The notes under the pieces: model-generated
The model's input: the letters and a program-made list of their open reading frames with translations, nothing else
Told to the model about the DNA's origin: nothing
The model's database searches: none
NCBI GenBank assembly: GCA_026874595.1
Contig: CM049309.1
Location: 42,921,079-42,985,078, forward strand
Reading direction: 5' to 3'
Source of the DNA: Sipunculus nudus
Lineage: Eukaryota > Annelida > Sipuncula > Golfingiida > Sipunculidae
DNA length: 64,000 bases
Position numbers and translations under genes: made by a program
In this document: piece by piece, positions 26,101 through 34,539 of the stretch
Position numbering within the stretch: the first letter of the stretch is position 1
Layout of the letters: each line of letters starts with the position of its first letter

Positions 26101-29100
26101 CATATATTAATTATTACACTCTGATATGTGTGAGCAGCTTAAAATTACCAGTCTAAAGATGGTTAGTTGGCAAAAGTACAAAATAGCATACACACCTGAA
26201 AAATTATATGAAAAAACTGTAAAATGTATTCTTTTCTGAAAAAGAGATATCAGCACATGCACAGGCACTTTTAAATTACTGGATATTACGCCATAAGATA
26301 AGAAATCTGCACATAGCTGTCTTCCAATGTTGACATCACATCTTGCTACATGTATGTAAAACTGATACCTGTTTTCCAGGTGGTCCCTGCAGGGGGGTGG
26401 GGGGAGTGTGCAACTCATAAAAGGATGAGACTTCTGCAAGAAATTTTACGGTAATTAACATAATCCTCTTTATTGTCTGCTGTAGGTTTATTTCCACAAC
26501 ATAGTGAGAACACACAGCATCCGTTTGTTGCGGCCATTCCTCTCACTTGGGTTCGTCCTAACAGCAGTGATGTGTTGTTTACAACGATATGGTCATCATT
26601 ACAGCCATGTTGAAGATGTTGCTGTTGGTTTTGCATTAGGGATGATAATTGCATTGTACATGGTAAGTCTTTAATTACATATACTTTAAAAAAGTCTAAA
26701 CTATTCAAGTTGGTTTACAGAATATCTATTGTCTTTACCATAACTTTGGCTGTATATGCTGCCACCTAGCGACTAATGACAGACCTAATGTATGTTCTGT
26801 ACATTCCTCGGCAGATGTGACTTGTTGATCTCCTCACTTTATTATATTTGTTAATGCTTCAGGGAACTTTTTATTTTATCTTTATATAGTTTTGCAATTT
26901 CCTGTAAATTCTTTAAGTACCATTTGCAAAAAACGTCAAATGAACTTCTAATCATAAATTCACAGGTGTTTATCCTGTTTCTTCTCTTGTGAGAAGGTTT
27001 TATGCAATAATAATTAGTATTGATCTTTCCATATGTTTAGTTTTAATGTATGACAGTTCTTCCAAACTTTATTCCTGTATTAAACTTGGCAGATTTTAGA
27101 ATTATTAAAAGAAAAGCACAAATGATACAAAGTCTACCTTTATTTAGATATTGGTCCTGTTTTAACATATTTTGTGAATTATTTCAATGAATTCAGCAAA
27201 GAGAATGTATGATTTACATAGAAAATTTTAGCAATATGTTCTTCTGTTCATCAGCTTGGAGGTTAGGACCTGTATGGTTGTGTCATGCAAACTTAAAACT
27301 CTTTTAATACAACTGCCTTCTAAAATGACTGACTAAGACAGTTTGTCTAAAGTACCAGTCTGAATTTATGGAGATAAGGTACTTCCTAATTAAGAAAAAG
27401 ATCTTATAAGGCCAAAAAAAATAAAAGGTATGGTTCTCAGGCATCACCTGCATCAATTTTATCCCCCTGCACAAAAAATTTTATTTTTATATTCATCTTT
27501 CAAGAAGATAGAATAATACAATTTTGATAAGATATCCTTTGTGTAGTGCTTTTACCTGTTTAACAAAAAAATTATGTTATTTTCACGGTTTTCCTTGATC
27601 AAATGACATTTTTATCAAAACATACAAAAAAAGGTAAAAAATAAAATAATGCCCGCCCACACTGATTTCTGAAAGAAGTGCCTGAAAACCATACTATTTT
27701 TTCTTTTGGCCTAATATCAGAGTGGCAGATGTGCAGGTTTTTTCATCTGAACATGGTACAGTGGAACCCTGAATTGTGGACAATGATGGGACCAGACATT
27801 TTGTCCACAATAGCGAGGTGCCCTTAGTAGGGAGAATATATATTTCAGGACGATCTTTCAAGGGACTGCCCATAAGTGGCCGTAAATAGGAGGTGCCCTT
27901 AGTACAGAGGTGCTCATAAGGAGAAGTTCCACTGTACATTTGCCCATGTTTACGAACTAGAAGATCATGTGACCAGGGATGGTTGATTGCTCACAACTCT
28001 GGTTTCTGTGATTGATTCCCTGATGTTGTTGTTAGACAAGTTTTGTACTTGATCAGCAGTCATGTGGATATAAACAGACCAGCCAACCTGTGCACTATGG
28101 AATTGGTGCCTTTTTTAGCCCTCAGCCCTTAGGCTGATGGGCTATTGTCGTCACCCAAGCTGTCCAGCTGTCCGTCCGGCATCTGTTAACTTTTACCTTG
28201 TGAGCGGGATATCTTGAAAAGGATTCACCGTCAGAATTTTATTTCCTCGGTAAAGATGTATATCGATAAAATCTCGGTCAAGTTCGAAGATGGGTGACCT
28301 TGACCTATTTTTCTACATTTTAGAGCTGATTATAGAAAAACATTTAGATGCTTATTACTCAGGAACCATTTGGTGAATTTTCACAAAACTTACTATGATT
28401 ATTGGGACTGATAGTAGGTACCTGCTTCACAAGTTTGGTGGCGCCACCTACAATTTCTGATTTTTAATGAATTTTTATCGTCTGTCTGTCCGTCCATCCG
28501 TAGATGTGGCACGTTTTGAAACCATAAGACCTAGGAATAAAAAATTCAGCATAATGTTAGATGTCCCCAAGATCTCCTACCAAGCCGAAAACTGGGTCTT
28601 TGCTGCTTTGTTCCTTTGAGAAATTAAGGAAAAACCTCAATTTTTTATTAAAATCCTATTTTCACACTTCAGGACTGCCTAATATCAAAACCACTCATCT
28701 GTTTTTCCTCATATTTACCATAAATATTCCTCTATACAGATCCTATGTACATACCAGAAATTAAGTCTGTTAAGTATAAATTCTTTAATTTATGGGCCCA
28801 AACATAATGGACTTTGTAAAAAATCAGGAAAAATATTTACTCACTTAACGTGAAAAATTTTGAAACTAGAGGCTGTTTTTCCAAGTATATAACTATGTTT
28901 AATTAAGATTCAGTTGTTTACCCAAAATTAGATCTAAATTTTGTAAATATTTTAAGTTATTAGCATAAAAATAAAATCAGTACCTAAATTTTGCCCAACT
29001 TTGACCATGGCACGTTTTTTTCCTGTAAGTACCATTGATTTAATTTTCACAGCATGTAAACATAAATATTTAATTTGTTTAAATCTGAAATTTGAAAATA

Positions 29101-32100
29101 AAAGCTTGAAAATTAGGCTAGTTATTGATTTTTTTCTTGAGGCTCTATTGTAGTCATATGCTTTGATTACAGATTACAGATGCAGGGTCCCACTCCAGGT
29201 CACTGGAAGTCAGCTATGCCAGGGTTTCTGATTTGTTACAGACACTGGGGGAGATCCCCTGCTGTGACAGGTGTATAGTTATTCTCATATCACCACCCCA
29301 ATCAACCCCCCCCCCCCCCCCCCGGCAAACCCAACCCACCAAGTGTTATGCAGCAATTGTTATTGTTTTCACTTTATCTCCTTAATTGTAATGCTTTTTC
29401 CACTCTGATATGCAAAAACTTTCCTTGAAAAAGTAATTCAAGGTGTAATCCAGAAGATGCAATGTTGTGTAATGTAGCATTTTTAAAGAAATCAATTTTC
29501 TTTTAAATGATTTTAACAAATATAATTGAACCCATCAGTATGCTTAAATTAAAATAAGATATGAAGCACATTATGGATAAATAAAGACACAATTGAAAAT
29601 TGTGAAATCTAAATCAATTATTGGTGGTAAAAAATAAATAAACATTTGTATGCATGATGTGGTGTTATCTGACAAGATTGAGATTTATGATGATGCAATT
29701 GAGAATTATAAATCAACTTTTATATTCAGATATATATGTTATATTTGAAATGTATAGAAATATAAACTTAAATTTAAAAAAAATTGATGTGATAAAAAAA
29801 TGAGGATTTTATACAAACATTTGTTCATTATTTCCCTGCCTCAGCAGAATTTGAGATCAGGCTTTGTTTGCCCTGTTTTATGTTGTTAATTAGTTATATT
29901 TCAACTGTATACATTTAATAAAAAAATACATGTATATATAATAATATATATTACACAAAAAAATAGATTCAGTTGAACAAATGTGTAAACTACTGAAATG
30001 TCAACAGTTAATCAAAAAGCCAACTAATGATCATGGTAATAGTACAGATCATTCGTTCACAAACTGCTCACATGCTTCAGTTTCAACATTAAGAAACACA
30101 TGGTCAGGTCACAAAATATTATTTGCAACAATTTCTTGCTCATCAATACAAACCAATCATATAAACCAACCATGGCCTTTATTACCTCTTCCTCTTACAC
30201 TTTATCTCTATTCGATAATTTTTTAGATTTTTTAACTTCAAGGTTAACGTCAGCTGAGCACGGTGACCCATGGGTCCCTTGTTAATGAATTTTTCTTGGA
30301 TTTTTCAACTTTAGCCTTGTGAGCGGGATATCCGACTCTAAAAGGATTCACAAAAGGAATTTTATTTCTTTGGTGAAGATGTATATTGACAAAATCTAGG
30401 TCAAGTTCGAAGTTGGGTGGCCTTGACCTACTTTTCAAGGTCACAGAGCTTATAATAGAATAAAACTTAGAAGCTTATTTTTCAGGAATCATTTGGTGGT
30501 TTGTTATGAATCATGGTACATACCTCTCCATTTTAAATTTATAACTGAGACATGTACCGATATACATCCATGTGAGAACAGATATTTAGTACTTGTTACT
30601 ATTACCACCTCTAAACACTGTTCTTTTGGCTGAGGGCTTTTGTCAGCTTCTGCTGATATTATAGTTGATAACTGTCTATGATGGGATGTATCATGGTATA
30701 CCCATGCACTGTCCGTCTGTTCTCCCAACATCAACGTTTAGTGGCACTGTGAAGAATTTTGGGGGCTTTGTTGGATTTTCTGAAATGTACTCAAACTACC
30801 TACCATACTAATAGATTATCTCACCCGACTTTGATTTATTGGCAAAATCCACAGATATTTAATAAGGTCAGAGGTCACTTGCTTGCTCTGTGGTGTGACC
30901 GTGATAACTTATGAGGAATATGATAGATTTTGATAAACTCAACAAAAATATTAACCATTATAATAACTCACCTGAATTTGATTACAGGTAAATTCCATGC
31001 ATATCTGAAGAGGTCAGAGGTCACCAGACCTTGGTGGCATCATGCTGACTTGCCAAAAATCTGATGGATTTTCATGAAACTCATTATGAATATTAATGAA
31101 CACTGTCTCCTGATCAAAAGTCTTGGCAAATCTTGTGCATATTTTATGAGGTCAGAGAGCACAAGACATAAGACAGGAGTATTTTGCATGTTTGCTCTTG
31201 TTTAATATAAAAGGTTTCTAATGAGCATGATTTGACAGTAATATTATATTACACCAGTGTTTGTGTCAGTACTTTAAAATCTAATACAAGGAAAATTAAC
31301 TGTGTCTAGCCTTTATTCCCATCCAGTCTGATAGAAAGTTCAAAGAAATATTGTATGATCAGATGAAGAAGTGCTGGAGAGGTATCATATTGTAATGATA
31401 TGCTATTTTCATGTTACAGGCTGTTTTTGTGCTGAACAACTTCCGGGAACAGCTGAGTGGCCAGTCACTGTACAACAAGCTCAAATACTTCTTGGCTGAT
31501 TACAAAGCCAGGGAGCTCGGCAGGATCAAAGATGTAAGTACTGCGTGGGACTCCTTCATAATCACAAGTAGACACATCAAACAATAGAGGGCTGGGAACA
31601 GGTGTTAAGACAGGTCATACATACACACAGGAGGTCACCACAAAATAATACAGGACAAGGTCTAGACCATCATGTAAAAAATGAAGACAAACAATCCAGC
31701 AAACATTTCTTTCACATCACAGATTTTTTTCATAAATATTTTTTTTGTCTTATTTATCATCTTTATTTTGGCAGTGAAAAAGTATTAAACTCAAATATTT
31801 ACTGTGGGTACCTAAAGAAATGTGATATTCATTTATTTGCAGTAATATTCTTGTAGAAAGCTCCTGATACAAAGTTGTATGAATTACCAATGTTGACTCA
31901 GTTTGAATTTTTCTGCCATGGCTGGCAACATGACTCTTCATATGAACAAGGAACTTTAAAATATAGAATAGTTTCAAGTTGGAAAACCAGATGGCAGCAA
32001 TAAGCAATGACTGCAATACTGTTAATGAAGTGCCCCATCAGTATTTCACAGGGGCATTACTGAGTCTTTTTCATTTATTAGTAGTAGTGAAGAAGTTGCT

Positions 32101-32462
32101 ATATAGTGGTTATTTAATTTTCTTCTGTATTGTAGGAACATTATGAGTTCTACAACTCGTTTGGCAACCCGTATTACTTTCCACCTTCCAGTGACAATTT
32201 TGCATTTGGAGCCATGCACATACCACGACCACAGACCCGATCTCCTCACATGAATGAATCAAGCATTCAGCCGGAACGTAGCGTGACTATCGATCGTCGT
32301 GTGCCTGATCACCATACTGTGGACCTTGAGAGGCGCAATTCACTAGAAACAGAGCGCACAAGAAAAATCCGCCAGCAGAATACCTTTCAAAGGGACTTGG
32401 CTCGAACACTGGATCAGTATCGCAGGGACTCGTCAGATGGCTACGGACAGAGCCATATGTGA
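13158..32462 (+). CDS. PLPPR-like: Phospholipid phosphatase-related protein (PLPPR/PRG family), eight coding exons, 446 aa
   Basis: Joining 13158-13366, 14764-14923, 23342-23459, 24255-24432, 25626-25683, 26486-26662, 31420-31533 and 32136-32462 gives an uninterrupted 446-residue frame; every intron is GT-AG and every phase matches. Seen: hydrophilic N-terminus (1-43), TM1 (about 45-68), an extracellular loop with YHNLFEC and sequon N94, LCRRMIRYIG before the next helix, C1 motif K180-x6-R187-P188, CQPNTSC with sequon N197, C2 P226-S-I-H229, C3-like R275...S281...D285, then VLNNF after the last helix and IPR...SP (367-375) in a cytoplasmic tail. Known: vertebrate PLPPRs are plasma-membrane proteins linked to neurite and filopodia growth and lack lipid phosphatase activity, and I recall similar NNF and IPRxESP motifs in PLPPR1/5. 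Inferred: a pseudophosphatase, because the nucleophile His of C3 is Ser. The C-terminal tail is longer than in PLPPR1/5 and far shorter than in PLPPR3/4. Family call firm; no one-to-one orthologue claimed. Confidence 0.93.
13399..13510. repeat. Candidate transposon end CAGGGGCGTCA with C-rich interior
   Basis: CAGGGGCGTCATTACAGG followed by two C-rich runs (13432-13446, 13488-13499) resembles the 'CAGGGGCG'-type terminus common to many animal MITEs. No matching second terminus was located, so it may be a fragment. Confidence 0.3.
14033..14109. repeat. (TA)n microsatellite in intron 1
   Basis: About 38 uninterrupted TA dinucleotides. A shorter (TA)n run lies at about 13701-13720. Confidence 0.97.
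14764..14923 (+). CDS. PLPPR-like: PLPPR-like coding exon 2 (first extracellular loop, start of TM2)
   Basis: Acceptor TTTCAG at 14758-14763 and donor GTAAGT at 14924. Encodes residues 70-123: FPVYHNLFECNDSRYGF is the loop-1 signature of the LPP/PLPPR family (compare F-C-x-D-S-x-Y). Sequon N94-S-T follows, then a hydrophobic stretch ending CLPPVI that continues in exon 3. Confidence 0.92.
15385..16430 (+). repeat. Dispersed repeat block, copy A (intron 2)
   Basis: Starts with a GTCCGTCGTGCGTCGTC-type simple stretch (15407-15441). It continues with 'TGTCCAGCCAAATTGTCCAA', 'TTTCACAGAAATGATCCCT', 'GTTCGAATGGTTCCAGTTC', 'CTGAAATTGAGGTATTGGTGG', 'CGCCACCTGCAT', 'GGTCATCAGTGCC' and 'GAAGTTTGTTCAAATGGTCTC'. 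The same order of words occurs at 21540-22140, and partly at 22145-22400. The degenerate subunits of about 170-190 bp repeat inside the block. Confidence 0.8.
16917..17210 (+). repeat. 33-bp CAGGTCAAGAGTTCACTCAG minisatellite ending in a conserved right flank
   Basis: CAGGTCAAGAGTTCACTCAG or a near copy occurs at about 16918, 17060, 17091 and 17123, the last three spaced about 32-33 bp apart. The unique flank 17150-17210 (GTAGCTTGAGGCAGCAATTT ... TTACTCACCTAAGCCTT) follows. Positions 17087-17210 are present again as an inverted copy at 19261-19384. Confidence 0.85.
17290..17580 (+). repeat. Tandem monomers, about 125 bp, three units
   Basis: 'ACAAGACAGGTGGTGCCAC' recurs at about 17298, 17422 and 17539, each followed by 'TTTTTGCACA(G/A)TGTGTG' and 'CCTGCTTATTTCT'. 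Same family as 5820-6660. Confidence 0.8.
17713..17745 (+). repeat. 33-nt exact repeat with internal AGGCCTGTAGGCCT palindrome, copy 1
   Basis: Identical to 22601-22633: GCACAGGTTCGCATT then AGGCCTGTAGGCCTTGTT. Flanks are not alike. The AGGCC/GGCCT arms could form a short hairpin. Confidence 0.85.
18361..18860 (+). repeat. Dispersed repeat with CTGTCTGTCCGTTAAC motif, copy 1
   Basis: Shares ordered words with 30673-31200: 'TATGGTATACCCA', 'CTGTCCGT', 'GATTATCTC.CCAAGTTTGATT', 'GATATTTAATAAGGT', 'AGGTCACT', 'ACCGTGATAACTTATGAGGA', 'GATTTTGATAAA', 'GATGGATTTTCATGAAACTC'. About 500 bp in both places, so two diverged copies of one element. Confidence 0.8.
19246..19398. mobile_element. 125-bp insertion flanked by 14-bp target-site duplication; inverted copy of 17087-17210
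   Basis: CAATGAAAAGTTGA occurs at 19246-19259 and again at 19385-19398. The 125 bp between is the reverse complement of 17087-17210 with only about three differences plus one or two indels. A 14-bp exact direct repeat immediately flanking both ends is the mark of a staggered-cut insertion. There is no poly(A) tail. Low divergence from the partner sequence means a recent event. Confidence 0.85.
20090..21160 (+). repeat. Diverged monomers of the 338-bp family in intron 2
   Basis: Words such as 'AACAAGGCACCAATCATAACC', 'GCAGGCACAAATCATAAC', 'AGCAAGGCACAAATTAT', 'GAAATGAGGTCCCTGTGGCC' and 'AGACTGATAGCACCACCTGCAG' follow the order of the array at 10700-12375. The tract ends in the CAGCTGAACGTCATGGCCCA motif at 21131. 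Confidence 0.75.
21540..22400 (+). repeat. Dispersed repeat block, copies B and C (intron 2)
   Basis: 21540-22140 repeats the word order of 15590-16240 (same strand), and 22145-22400 restarts the block ('CTGTCCAGCCAAATTGTCCAA' onward). It ends at 'GTCATCACCAAATTTTATGCCAA'. Two partial copies in tandem beside copy A, 6 kb away. Confidence 0.8.
22601..22633 (+). repeat. 33-nt exact repeat with internal AGGCCTGTAGGCCT palindrome, copy 2
   Basis: Exact match to 17713-17745, about 4.9 kb away in the same intron and orientation. Confidence 0.85.
23342..23459 (+). CDS. PLPPR-like: PLPPR-like coding exon 3 (end of TM2, cytoplasmic loop)
   Basis: Acceptor CTTCCACAG, donor GTGAGT at 23460, phase 0 in and 1 out. 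Encodes residues 124-162 plus one base. The GE following ILF and the basic RRMIRYIG run before the next helix match the position of the 'VRRTVRFLG'-type segment in vertebrate PLPPRs (recalled). It sits after the 8.4-kb intron 2. Confidence 0.91.
24255..24432 (+). CDS. PLPPR-like: PLPPR-like coding exon 4 (TM3, C1 motif, glycosylated loop)
   Basis: Acceptor TTTTCAG and donor GTAAAT. Encodes G163-N220-region with a helix followed by KLMTGRLRP, a complete PAP2 C1 motif (K180-x6-R187-P188), then FLELCQPNTSC with sequon N197 and Cys194/Cys200/Cys210 likely in extracellular disulfides. Vertebrate PLPPRs usually lose the C1 Lys and Arg; here both remain. Confidence 0.94.
24995..25308. mobile_element. 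MITE, about 310 bp, terminal inverted repeat GGTTCTCAGGCA, copy 1 (intron 4)
   Basis: Left end AAAGGTACATGGTTCTCAGGCA and right end TGCCTGAGAACCAAACCTTT are inverted copies. The interior matches 27409-27712 ('GATAAGATTTCCTTTGT', 'GTAGTGCTTTTACCTGTTTA', 'ACATACAAAAAAAGGTAAA'). No coding capacity, so a non-autonomous DNA transposon remnant. Confidence 0.82.
25626..25683 (+). CDS. PLPPR-like: PLPPR-like coding exon 5 (58-nt small exon carrying C2)
   Basis: A 58-bp exon between acceptor GTCTTTCAG and donor GTAAGT. It completes R222 and encodes LSFPSIHASMTAYAAGFIA (223-241). FPSIHAS is the PAP2 C2 motif (PSGH in active enzymes) with Ser227 and His229 retained and Gly replaced by Ile. Phase 2 in, phase 0 out: skipping it would shift the frame. 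Confidence 0.92.
26486..26662 (+). CDS. PLPPR-like: PLPPR-like coding exon 6 (TM4-TM6, degenerate C3)
   Basis: Acceptor TGCTGTAG, donor GTAAGT at 26663, phase 0 both sides. Encodes residues 242-300. LLRPFLSLGFVLTAVMCCL is a helix, followed by QRYGHHYSHVEDVAVGF. Set against the PAP2 C3 motif SRxxxxxHxxxD, Ser is Gln274, Arg is Arg275, the nucleophile His is Ser281, and Asp285 is kept. The final helix is GFALGMIIALYM. Confidence 0.94.
27409..27712. mobile_element. MITE, about 304 bp, same family, copy 2 (intron 6)
   Basis: Starts AGGCCAAAAAAAATAAAAGG and ends CTATTTTTTCTTTTGGCCT, inverted copies of each other, with GGTATGGTTCTCAGGCA and TGCCTGAAAACCATAC nested inside. About 40 bp of imperfect terminal inverted repeat in total. 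Same orientation as the copy at 24995-25308. Confidence 0.85.
27757..27936. mobile_element. MITE with CAGTGGAAC termini and TA target duplication
   Basis: Element 27759-27934: CAGTGGAACCCTG at the left, GGAGAAGTTCCACTG at the right, flanked by TA on each side. TA duplication plus CAG(T/A)(G/A)GAAC ends fit Tc1/mariner-pogo type MITEs. The interior repeats 'AGGTGCCCTTAGTA' twice. A shadow open frame on the minus strand is not a gene. Confidence 0.82.
28117..28510 (+). repeat. CCGTCCG-type dispersed repeat, copy 1
   Basis: Begins TTTTTTAGCCCTCAGCCC, then GTCCGTCCGGCATCTG, TTAACTTTTACCTTGTGAGC, GGGATATCTTGAAAAGGATT, AAGTTCGAAGATGGGTGACC, TTGACCTA, and ends with GGTGGCGCCACCTACAATTT. Related copies lie at 30301-30520 and, inverted, 43170-43835. 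Confidence 0.8.
29308..29324. repeat. C homopolymer run in intron 6
   Basis: About 16 consecutive C after CAATCAACC. Similar G or C runs lie at 36285-36300, 39554-39566, 40061-40085 and 54939-54954. Confidence 0.9.
30301..30520 (+). repeat. CCGTCCG-type dispersed repeat, 5'-truncated copy 2
   Basis: TTTAGCCTTGTGAGCGGGAT, AAAAGGATTCACA, TCAAGTTCGAAGTTGGGTGG and CCTTGACCTA match 28190-28340, same orientation. The GTCAGCTGAGCACGGTGACC motif lies just upstream at 30249. Confidence 0.78.
30540..30690 (+). repeat. Dispersed repeat with GCTGAGGGCTTTTGTCAGC hairpin, copy 1
   Basis: GTTCTTTTGGCTGAGGGCTT then TTGTCAGCTTCTGCTGATAT. The reverse complement of 42925-43060 carries the same order (GTTCTTTTGCTGACGGCTTT, TGTCAGCTTCTGATGATATT), with shared upstream words. 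Confidence 0.7.
30673..31200 (+). repeat. Dispersed repeat with CTGTCCGTCTG motif, copy 2 (intron 6)
   Basis: Homologous to 18361-18860 in the same orientation, sharing the ordered words listed there; moderately diverged. Confidence 0.8.
31420..31533 (+). CDS. PLPPR-like: PLPPR-like coding exon 7 (end of TM6, juxtamembrane tail)
   Basis: Acceptor TGTTACAG, donor GTAAGT at 31534, phase 0 both sides. Encodes residues 301-338, AVFVLNNFREQLSG and onward. The VxNNF step after the last helix is shared with vertebrate PLPPRs (recalled). The remainder is a charged, probably helical cytoplasmic segment. Confidence 0.9.
32136..32462 (+). CDS. PLPPR-like: PLPPR-like coding exon 8 (cytoplasmic C-terminal tail and stop)
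   Basis: Acceptor TGTATTGTAG, in frame to TGA at 32460-32462. Encodes residues 339-446, a hydrophilic Arg/Ser/Gln-rich tail without membrane segments. MHIPRPQTRSP (365-375) resembles the IPRxESP tail motif of vertebrate PLPPR1/5. The last 70 residues, with many Arg, Glu and Ser, are unrecognised and probably disordered. Confidence 0.92.
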   Translation, partial: EHYEFYNSFGNPYYFPPSSDNFAFGAMHIPRPQTRSPHMNESSIQPERSVTIDRRVPDHHTVDLERRNSLETERTRKIRQQNTFQRDLARTLDQYRRDSSDGYGQSHM

Positions 32463-34473
32463 ATCAAGAAATATTTATTGTGCAATGTGGCTGCCATGGT
32501 CTGATCAAAATTTTGAGTAATCTTTGATATGTCTGAATAATAAACACAGCATTCTCTTACCGCAGAGGGAATAAACATGCTAGTCATAATAGAGAAGCCA
32601 TTATCAACATAATTTCATGCCATTGTTTTTATTTGTTTATTATTAAATGACATGCTGTAAATTCAGCTGAGATAATTTTGTTAGTCTAGAAACTCTGTTT
32701 GTTTGGAGGAATTTGAAAATTCATGCAAACATGCCATTGATACAGATGGGTGTGAGATACAGAGATACACTGATGAAAAGTGAATGTGGCAGGCAGTGAA
32801 ATGAATGTTTTGGAGACCATGCAGCATAAAGGATTTGGTGTCACTGTTAGCCACCAGAGTGAAGCACTAGTTTGTCAGGATCAGGAACACTAGCTGGCAT
32901 TAGCAGAAATACATTGACAAACTATGGGATAATATACATCATTTATGCTAGGGCTTTTTTTAATGATTTATGCATTCTTACTACCTACTGTATGCCAACT
33001 GCAAGTTCATGGTAAAAATTTCGTGAAAAAATTGCTAAATATGTTTCAAAGAAGAGTTCATGTTGGAATACCTTTCTTTATTTTCTATTCAATATCAAAT
33101 TTTCAGAAAATGATAAATGTGTAAAATATGAAAGAAGCATAGATAAAAACATCTTCTTAAACATCCTAAAGTGGAATATGTGGTATACCATCTTTCTTAT
33201 GGATTACAATCCAGAAGAAAAATGTTAAGGATTATTGGAAATTTCAAATTGCAGCATTAAAATTGAAGAAAAACAATATAAAAATTAAAATTGCCAAATA
33301 AACAGTTTATATGAGTCAATGAACTGATTGTACTTAGAGCTGGATAGAATTTATATCTGTATCTGTTCCTAAATCTAGGACACAAAGTTTCATTAAAAGA
33401 CACTTGTGGTATATGTTAAGAATTATTAGCCTCGCTTCCCCAAAAAAACATTTAACTGCATCTATTACCTCACGAGGGAAGCATAAAAAAGCTCCCCATG
33501 GTTGATGTGAAGGGAAAAATGATGAGATATAATTAACATGAAAGATAACAGCGAAAGAACTGGGCATCAGCAGGAGTCGTGCTGGCCATTATTCTTTGTT
33601 AGGCCAAGCCAAAAAATAACTGTTATACAGGATTGCTCCCCCTGGATCAGTTTAATTTTAATCAACAAAGCCCAGCCATCAGTAAATTGATAAATGCTGC
33701 TTTTACCTCAGTCTCTTAAAAATATAATTACATGTGTTAATAATGCCAAATTTTGCTATCATAGAAGTAAAATTGAAATAGGTTTAGAATTTGTGTTGCT
33801 GGTATGCACAGTTTTAACAAATGAAGATCCTTTAAGTATTCTTCCAGCAAACAAGGAAAATTTTTAATGCTTTGCCTCGGAGGTTAATTACAAAAAGAAA
33901 CCTCTTTCTTCCCAAGGTTTTTTTTTATTTTAAAGTCCTTTTTTTTGGTGTGGCCTCAGCAAGTAAGGAAGTAATTACCTGGAAATAGCTCTAACAAGAC
34001 CTACCCTGGGACGACACACCATATCAAGTTCACCACTGTCATTTTAACAGCTAGTTCTTTATAACTCAATTATCTTTATATTTCATCTCCTAGGTGTAAT
34101 CCTTCAAATATTGCTTCCTCTTTCCGTAACGCCAGACATTACCAGCTGCCAGGGAGATCATGCATATTGGTATTGTTCTTACACACCATAAAAGCGGTTA
34201 ATTGATGGAAATGAATTAAACTTAGGAAACATATTCATGTAATTTTGTAAAAAAATTTAACTTAAGCATGGAAACCTTAATTCACGGGAATCATGTGTCA
34301 ATGAAAATGTGCTGTAAAATAGTAATGCTACATTCATACAAATACAACTTTGAACATATGTTATCGAAATTTAAAGTAATTGGCATGGCTCGGCTACTTG
34401 CAAGGGCTCATGCGCCCAAATATACTAATCTCAGAGATATTTAGATTGAGCAAGCTCACAAACAACACACACA

Positions 34474-34475
<2 letters not shown>
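32463..34475 (+). other. Downstream flank / possible 3' UTR, with candidate conserved non-coding block
   Basis: No second gene. 33440-34210 reads unlike the neighbouring repeats: balanced composition, many TTAATTA/TTAATTG words, CAGCTGCC, CATGCATATTGG and TGTCATTTTAACAG, with no internal repetition. It could be a cis-regulatory element or 3' UTR. Inference only. Confidence 0.3.
32539..32575 (+). other. Two AATAAA polyadenylation signals after the PLPPR-like stop codon
   Basis: AATAAA occurs at 32539-32544 and 32570-32575, 77 and 108 bases after the stop. They are the nearest candidate poly(A) signals. Further AATAAA words occur downstream (for example near 35919), so a longer 3' UTR is possible. 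Confidence 0.4.

Positions 34476-34479
<4 letters not shown>

Positions 34480-34537
<58 letters not shown>
34480..34537. repeat. (TA)n microsatellite
   Basis: About 29 uninterrupted TA dinucleotides. Confidence 0.97.
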
Positions 34538-34539
<2 letters not shown>

